NCBI GenBank assembly: GCA_045652815.1
Contig: JAZOLH010000033.1
Location: 1-17,126, forward strand
Length of the DNA stretch: 17,126 nt
DNA from: UMGS755 sp045652815
GTDB taxonomy: Bacteria; Bacillota; Clostridia; UBA1381; UBA9506
Reading direction: 5' to 3'
In this document: positions 14,402 through 17,126 of the stretch, one piece after another
Layout: each line of letters starts with the position of its first letter
Numbering within the stretch: position 1 is the first letter of the stretch
The notes under the pieces: model-generated
Database searches by the model: none
Seen by the model: only the letters and a program-made list of their open reading frames with translations
What the model was told of the DNA's origin: nothing
Translations under genes and position numbers: made by a program

Positions 14402-15427
14402 CTATTTCTTAATTGGTTCAATTAATGTATTGAGTCTAACCCTTAAACCCGGCTGCATTTCTCCGAGATGGGCTTGTGTCACTGTGTTACCGCTACTGTG
14501 ATTGCCTTCAATCGTAGCGAATCCGTTTTCGGTAATTGCAATGTCCCAAGCCATATATCGCATTTGAGGCACAACCGCTGTCAGTTTATATAAATAGTCG
14601 TACAACTTATCCCACATCGGAATCTGAAATCCAATATAATCATTGTTGTCTTCATTATCTGTTGTCACAGTTTTCTTGGTATGCGACTGGGCACAAATTT
14701 GTCCGCTATCAATATCAATGGGGGCAATGCGTCCACCCACGCTGATGTTATCAATTTCAGCGCCTTTCGCACCAAATCGGATGCCGGCAAATAAGATATC
14801 CATCTTGTCACCATTACGAATGGTAATCACTCGCATTGTGTTCAAAGAAGATGTATTCAGTTCATTCAACTTAGAATGGTTATAAAGAAGCTCCTCTGCA
14901 ATACCTGTTTCTTTGCCGCGAACCAGTTCATCAATTGCAGCAGGAGTCAATTGGTTGCAATCATGCACAATCTCAATGCCCTTGCCGCTGTCTCCATCTC
15001 TTTGTTTAATAATGACATCATTATGTTTTTTAAAAAATGAATAAATGTCCTCTTTATTCTCAGACAATTTGATCCAATCTCGTGCAATAAATTCCGAATA
15101 CACCTCGTTGAATTCGTCTTTATTTATGTACAGATGATGACAGGAGGCGTCATTTAATTTGCTATACGCATTTATATTGGAACCGGATGTGATATATGTT
15201 TTCTGATTTTTAAGTGTACGTTTAATAAAATTCAAGTTGTAGTATTCTTTAAAAGTACAGCCTGTCACAATCAAACTAAACATCATGCGCAGCCACATAC
15301 CGAAGGCGCTCTTTTTTTCTTCTTTGGCAATGAGACGAGGAACTGTCATGTCGCACTGTCGTTCATGACCTTTTCTGATGCTGTCTAGTTCCATCATAAT
15401 CATGATTTTATAAAACTTGAAATACAT
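14402..15427 (-). CDS. Sugar-transfer-associated ATP-grasp protein
   Basis: ATP-grasp enzymes activate a carboxylate as an acyl phosphate and join it to an amine or another nucleophile. This one fits the branch found in polysaccharide loci (PF14397), whose reaction is not established as far as I know. With the start used here it has 341 residues. VIIKQRDGDSGKGI (138-151) is the ATP-binding lysine and glycine loop, EELL at 178-181 the adenine-binding strand, NTMRVITI lies at 196-203, and WDIAITENG...IEGN (294-309) holds metal-binding acids. The frame is open up to 15547, but that would overlap the upstream glycosyltransferase by about 100 nt. ATG at 15425-15427, with GAGGAGG about 10 nt ahead, gives a normal 16-nt gap. 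It may attach an amino acid or similar group to a uronic acid such as ManNAcA; this is inference. Confidence 0.85.
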   Translation of the reverse strand: MYFKFYKIMIMMELDSIRKGHERQCDMTVPRLIAKEEKKSAFGMWLRMMFSLIVTGCTFKEYYNLNFIKRTLKNQKTYITSGSNINAYSKLNDASCHHLYINKDEFNEVYSEFIARDWIKLSENKEDIYSFFKKHNDVIIKQRDGDSGKGIEIVHDCNQLTPAAIDELVRGKETGIAEELLYNHSKLNELNTSSLNTMRVITIRNGDKMDILFAGIRFGAKGAEIDNISVGGRIAPIDIDSGQICAQSHTKKTVTTDNEDNNDYIGFQIPMWDKLYDYLYKLTAVVPQMRYMAWDIAITENGFATIEGNHSSGNTVTQAHLGEMQPGLRVRLNTLIEPIKK

Positions 15428-15443
15428 GCGTGTCCGTCCTCCT

Positions 15444-16673
15444 CTACTGTTTCTCACCTTTACACATTGAATGAAATAGTTCAATGTATTTATTGAAGCG
15501 CTTTGCACGATCAAAGGATTCTGACTTCTGCAAGCACGCCTCCTCAAAGAATACTGTTCCGCTTGAAATTCTGATAATCTCCTCTTCCATAGCGTCTATA
15601 TCACCGCATTTAATAACTGAACCTGTCAAACTGTCCAAATTTTCCGCACTGCCTCCAGCATCAAATGTAAGCACCGGCGTGCCACATGCAATGGATTCCA
15701 TATTCACAGTCGGATAATTTTCTGCTCTCGTCGGACTCACAAATAAGTCTGCCGCCGAATAAAATTCAGCCAATTCGTTTTGATTATTTGTTCTATGAAT
15801 CGAAATGATACCGTCGGGCAATTCTTTATCGACGCTGTCATCTGTTCCAACCAAAACAATCTGATAACGATCAGGATCCAGTCTTTTTGCCAGTTCTATA
15901 AAGACATCAAGGCCTTTTTCATAGCCCCAGTAAAAAGAAACACCTAATAGAATTTTCTTATCTTTAATGTTATATCTTTCTCTGAAATCCGATTTTTTCG
16001 GCTTAAAAACAGATAAGTCAATTCCATTATTAATAACTTCAATTGTATGATCCTTGAGAAACGATTGTTTCACAAGTTTAGCCAGCCATTCCGATGGTGT
16101 AACAATCACCAAATCACTCAAACCGGAAAACCATTCTTTCTTTTTGTGAAACATCCATCTGGAAGTATCTAAATACATTTTCGGATACACTTTACTTTGG
16201 GGACAACGTTCACATAGCGTTTGCCATTTATTACAACCGCTAACTACAAAATGCGAACAATTCCCGGTAAAAGCCCAACAATCATGAAACGTCCAGACTA
16301 CTTTTGCGCCGGATGTTTTAAGATAACGAAAGAACATCGGCAGATTCAGACAAAAACCATGTATATTGTGCAGATGGATAACATCGGGAGAAAACGCTTT
16401 AAGTTGTTTGATTAAGTTCCGTGTTCCACACCAGGAAAACAGACCATTCATCCCCAACAGTGTACCGACATAATAGTGGAACATAGCTTCCCATCGACTT
16501 CCCCACCAAAAATGGTCAGGAATATCTTCCGGCCGGTTCTTTTTTCCTCTGACAAAAGGGACAGGGCTAAATGTCTTAGCTTTATGACCGGCAGCTCTCG
16601 CTGTTTCTGCAACCTGAAACATAATTCTGCCAGTACTGCCTTTTGTCACCATGTTGATTTCTGCTATTTTCAT
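15444..16673 (-). CDS. Glycosyltransferase family 4
   Basis: Cytoplasmic or membrane-associated GT-B retaining glycosyltransferase, expected to add one sugar to the lipid-linked repeat unit. The 409-residue protein begins with a nucleotide-fold segment including the glycine-containing loop KGSTGRI at 11-17. The C-terminal donor site has SPTRAENYPTVNMESIACG with the EX7E pair E318 and E326, followed by GTPVL. A Cys-rich stretch at about 130-158 (C132, C139, C147, C154, C157; pattern HDCW...NC...GC...C..CPQ) is seen in many capsule GT4 enzymes and may be structural. The ATG overlaps the polymerase stop as ATGA. The donor and acceptor sugars cannot be assigned. It is the only glycosyltransferase in the window. 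Confidence 0.92.
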   Translation of the reverse strand: MKIAEINMVTKGSTGRIMFQVAETARAAGHKAKTFSPVPFVRGKKNRPEDIPDHFWWGSRWEAMFHYYVGTLLGMNGLFSWCGTRNLIKQLKAFSPDVIHLHNIHGFCLNLPMFFRYLKTSGAKVVWTFHDCWAFTGNCSHFVVSGCNKWQTLCERCPQSKVYPKMYLDTSRWMFHKKKEWFSGLSDLVIVTPSEWLAKLVKQSFLKDHTIEVINNGIDLSVFKPKKSDFRERYNIKDKKILLGVSFYWGYEKGLDVFIELAKRLDPDRYQIVLVGTDDSVDKELPDGIISIHRTNNQNELAEFYSAADLFVSPTRAENYPTVNMESIACGTPVLTFDAGGSAENLDSLTGSVIKCGDIDAMEEEIIRISSGTVFFEEACLQKSESFDRAKRFNKYIELFHSMCKGEKQ

Positions 16674-17126
16674 GGCAAAACCTCATCGTTTTGATTTTTT
16701 GTGTCTGTAGCATAATTAACTGCAAGACCAATCAAAAAGTAGAATTCTGCACTTTGTAAATAGGTTCCCGATAACAATAAGTAAACGAAACCTGTACAGA
16801 TAAATGTCATAATGATGTAGGCATCATTTTTATCGCTTCTTTTAATGAGCTTTATGATCGCAACAAGTATAAGCAGTAAAATAATGCCACCTAAAAATGC
16901 GCCCCAATCATACACCATTTCTACCCATAGGTTATGGGCATATGTACCATTTTTATAAGTTATACTATATTCTTTGTCAATCAATCCACGGGTGGCCTGA
17001 CGGTCTGCAAAGATACCGGGAATCGTGATAGGTTCTCTCTTAATGCCTTCCATAAGCGTTTCCCTGATGGCGACACGACCGTTACTCTCAGAGAGTTCAC
17101 CCTCTAACATCATCGTAATAAATCGT
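16670..17126 (-). CDS. Wzy-like O-antigen/capsule polymerase, C-terminal part only
   Basis: The reading frame runs off the right edge without a stop, so an apparent Met at 17113 is probably internal; four more codons are open up to 17126. The visible 150 or so residues show an extracytoplasmic loop containing NGRVAIRETLMEGIKREPI, then AHNLWVEMVYDWG. Three hydrophobic segments follow, at about 70-90, 97-118 and 121-135 counted from the Met. The GR...W/R...I..NP-like loop and AHN...E...GxxG arrangement is typical of Wzy/WaaL (O-antigen polymerase/ligase) proteins. Next to a Wzx flippase and capsule enzymes, polymerase is the better call than ligase. It overlaps the GT4 start by 4 nt. Confidence 0.8.
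   Translation of the reverse strand, partial: RFITMMLEGELSESNGRVAIRETLMEGIKREPITIPGIFADRQATRGLIDKEYSITYKNGTYAHNLWVEMVYDWGAFLGGIILLLILVAIIKLIKRSDKNDAYIIMTFICTGFVYLLLSGTYLQSAEFYFLIGLAVNYATDTKNQNDEVLP

Noticed and set aside
15428..15547. Longer N-terminus for the ATP-grasp protein
   Set aside because: It would overlap the upstream glycosyltransferase by about 100 nt. The added residues are basic and unlike the family, and a good GAGGAGG site precedes the ATG at 15427.

Overview
The window looks like chromosomal DNA of a low-to-mid GC Firmicute, most likely an anaerobic, gut-type member of the Clostridia. The evidence is a T-box (tRNA-sensing) leader, strong Shine-Dalgarno sites, an ATP-type PEP carboxykinase, and a Gram-positive-style capsule locus whose sugar-nucleotide enzymes resemble those of Staphylococcus aureus types 5 and 8. 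No species can be named from the sequence alone. No rRNA, tRNA, CRISPR array, insertion sequence or phage gene was seen.

Left part, positions 1-4724. The + strand opens inside a T-box riboswitch, with the 5' arm of Stem I cut by the window edge. Its antiterminator and terminator lie just upstream of one gene at 303-2609. That gene encodes a three-domain protein: an N-terminal XRE-type helix-turn-helix, a cupin, and an acyl-CoA synthetase. It converges on pckA (2706-4310, minus strand), and two closely similar hairpin terminators separate them. pckA has a near-perfect housekeeping promoter at 4445-4473 and a structured leader of about 130 nt. Between that promoter and the end of the next operon is a possible 39-residue membrane protein read on the minus strand.

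Right part, positions 4725-17126. Eleven minus-strand genes form one tight operon, transcribed from the right edge towards 4725. Gaps are short, at most about 50 nt, and several stop/start codons overlap as ATGA. In transcription order they are: O-antigen/capsule polymerase (3' end only), GT4 glycosyltransferase, sugar-transfer-associated ATP-grasp, Wzx flippase, polysaccharide pyruvyl transferase-family protein, WecC-type dehydrogenase, WecB-type 2-epimerase, CapE, acyltransferase 3, CapG and CapF. A long hairpin with a U-tract ends the operon.

How they work together. WecB and WecC make UDP-ManNAc and then UDP-ManNAcA. CapE, CapF and CapG make UDP-L-FucNAc. The GT4 enzyme builds part of the repeat unit. 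The ATP-grasp, pyruvyl-transferase-like and acyltransferase proteins probably decorate it. Wzx and Wzy export and polymerise it. The initiating phosphoglycosyl transferase, further glycosyltransferases, any chain-length or tyrosine-kinase regulators and the operon promoter must lie beyond the right edge.

The most interesting points are the T-box controlling an acyl-CoA synthetase that carries its own DNA-binding and cupin domains, and the small membrane ORF squeezed between the capsule terminator and the pckA promoter.
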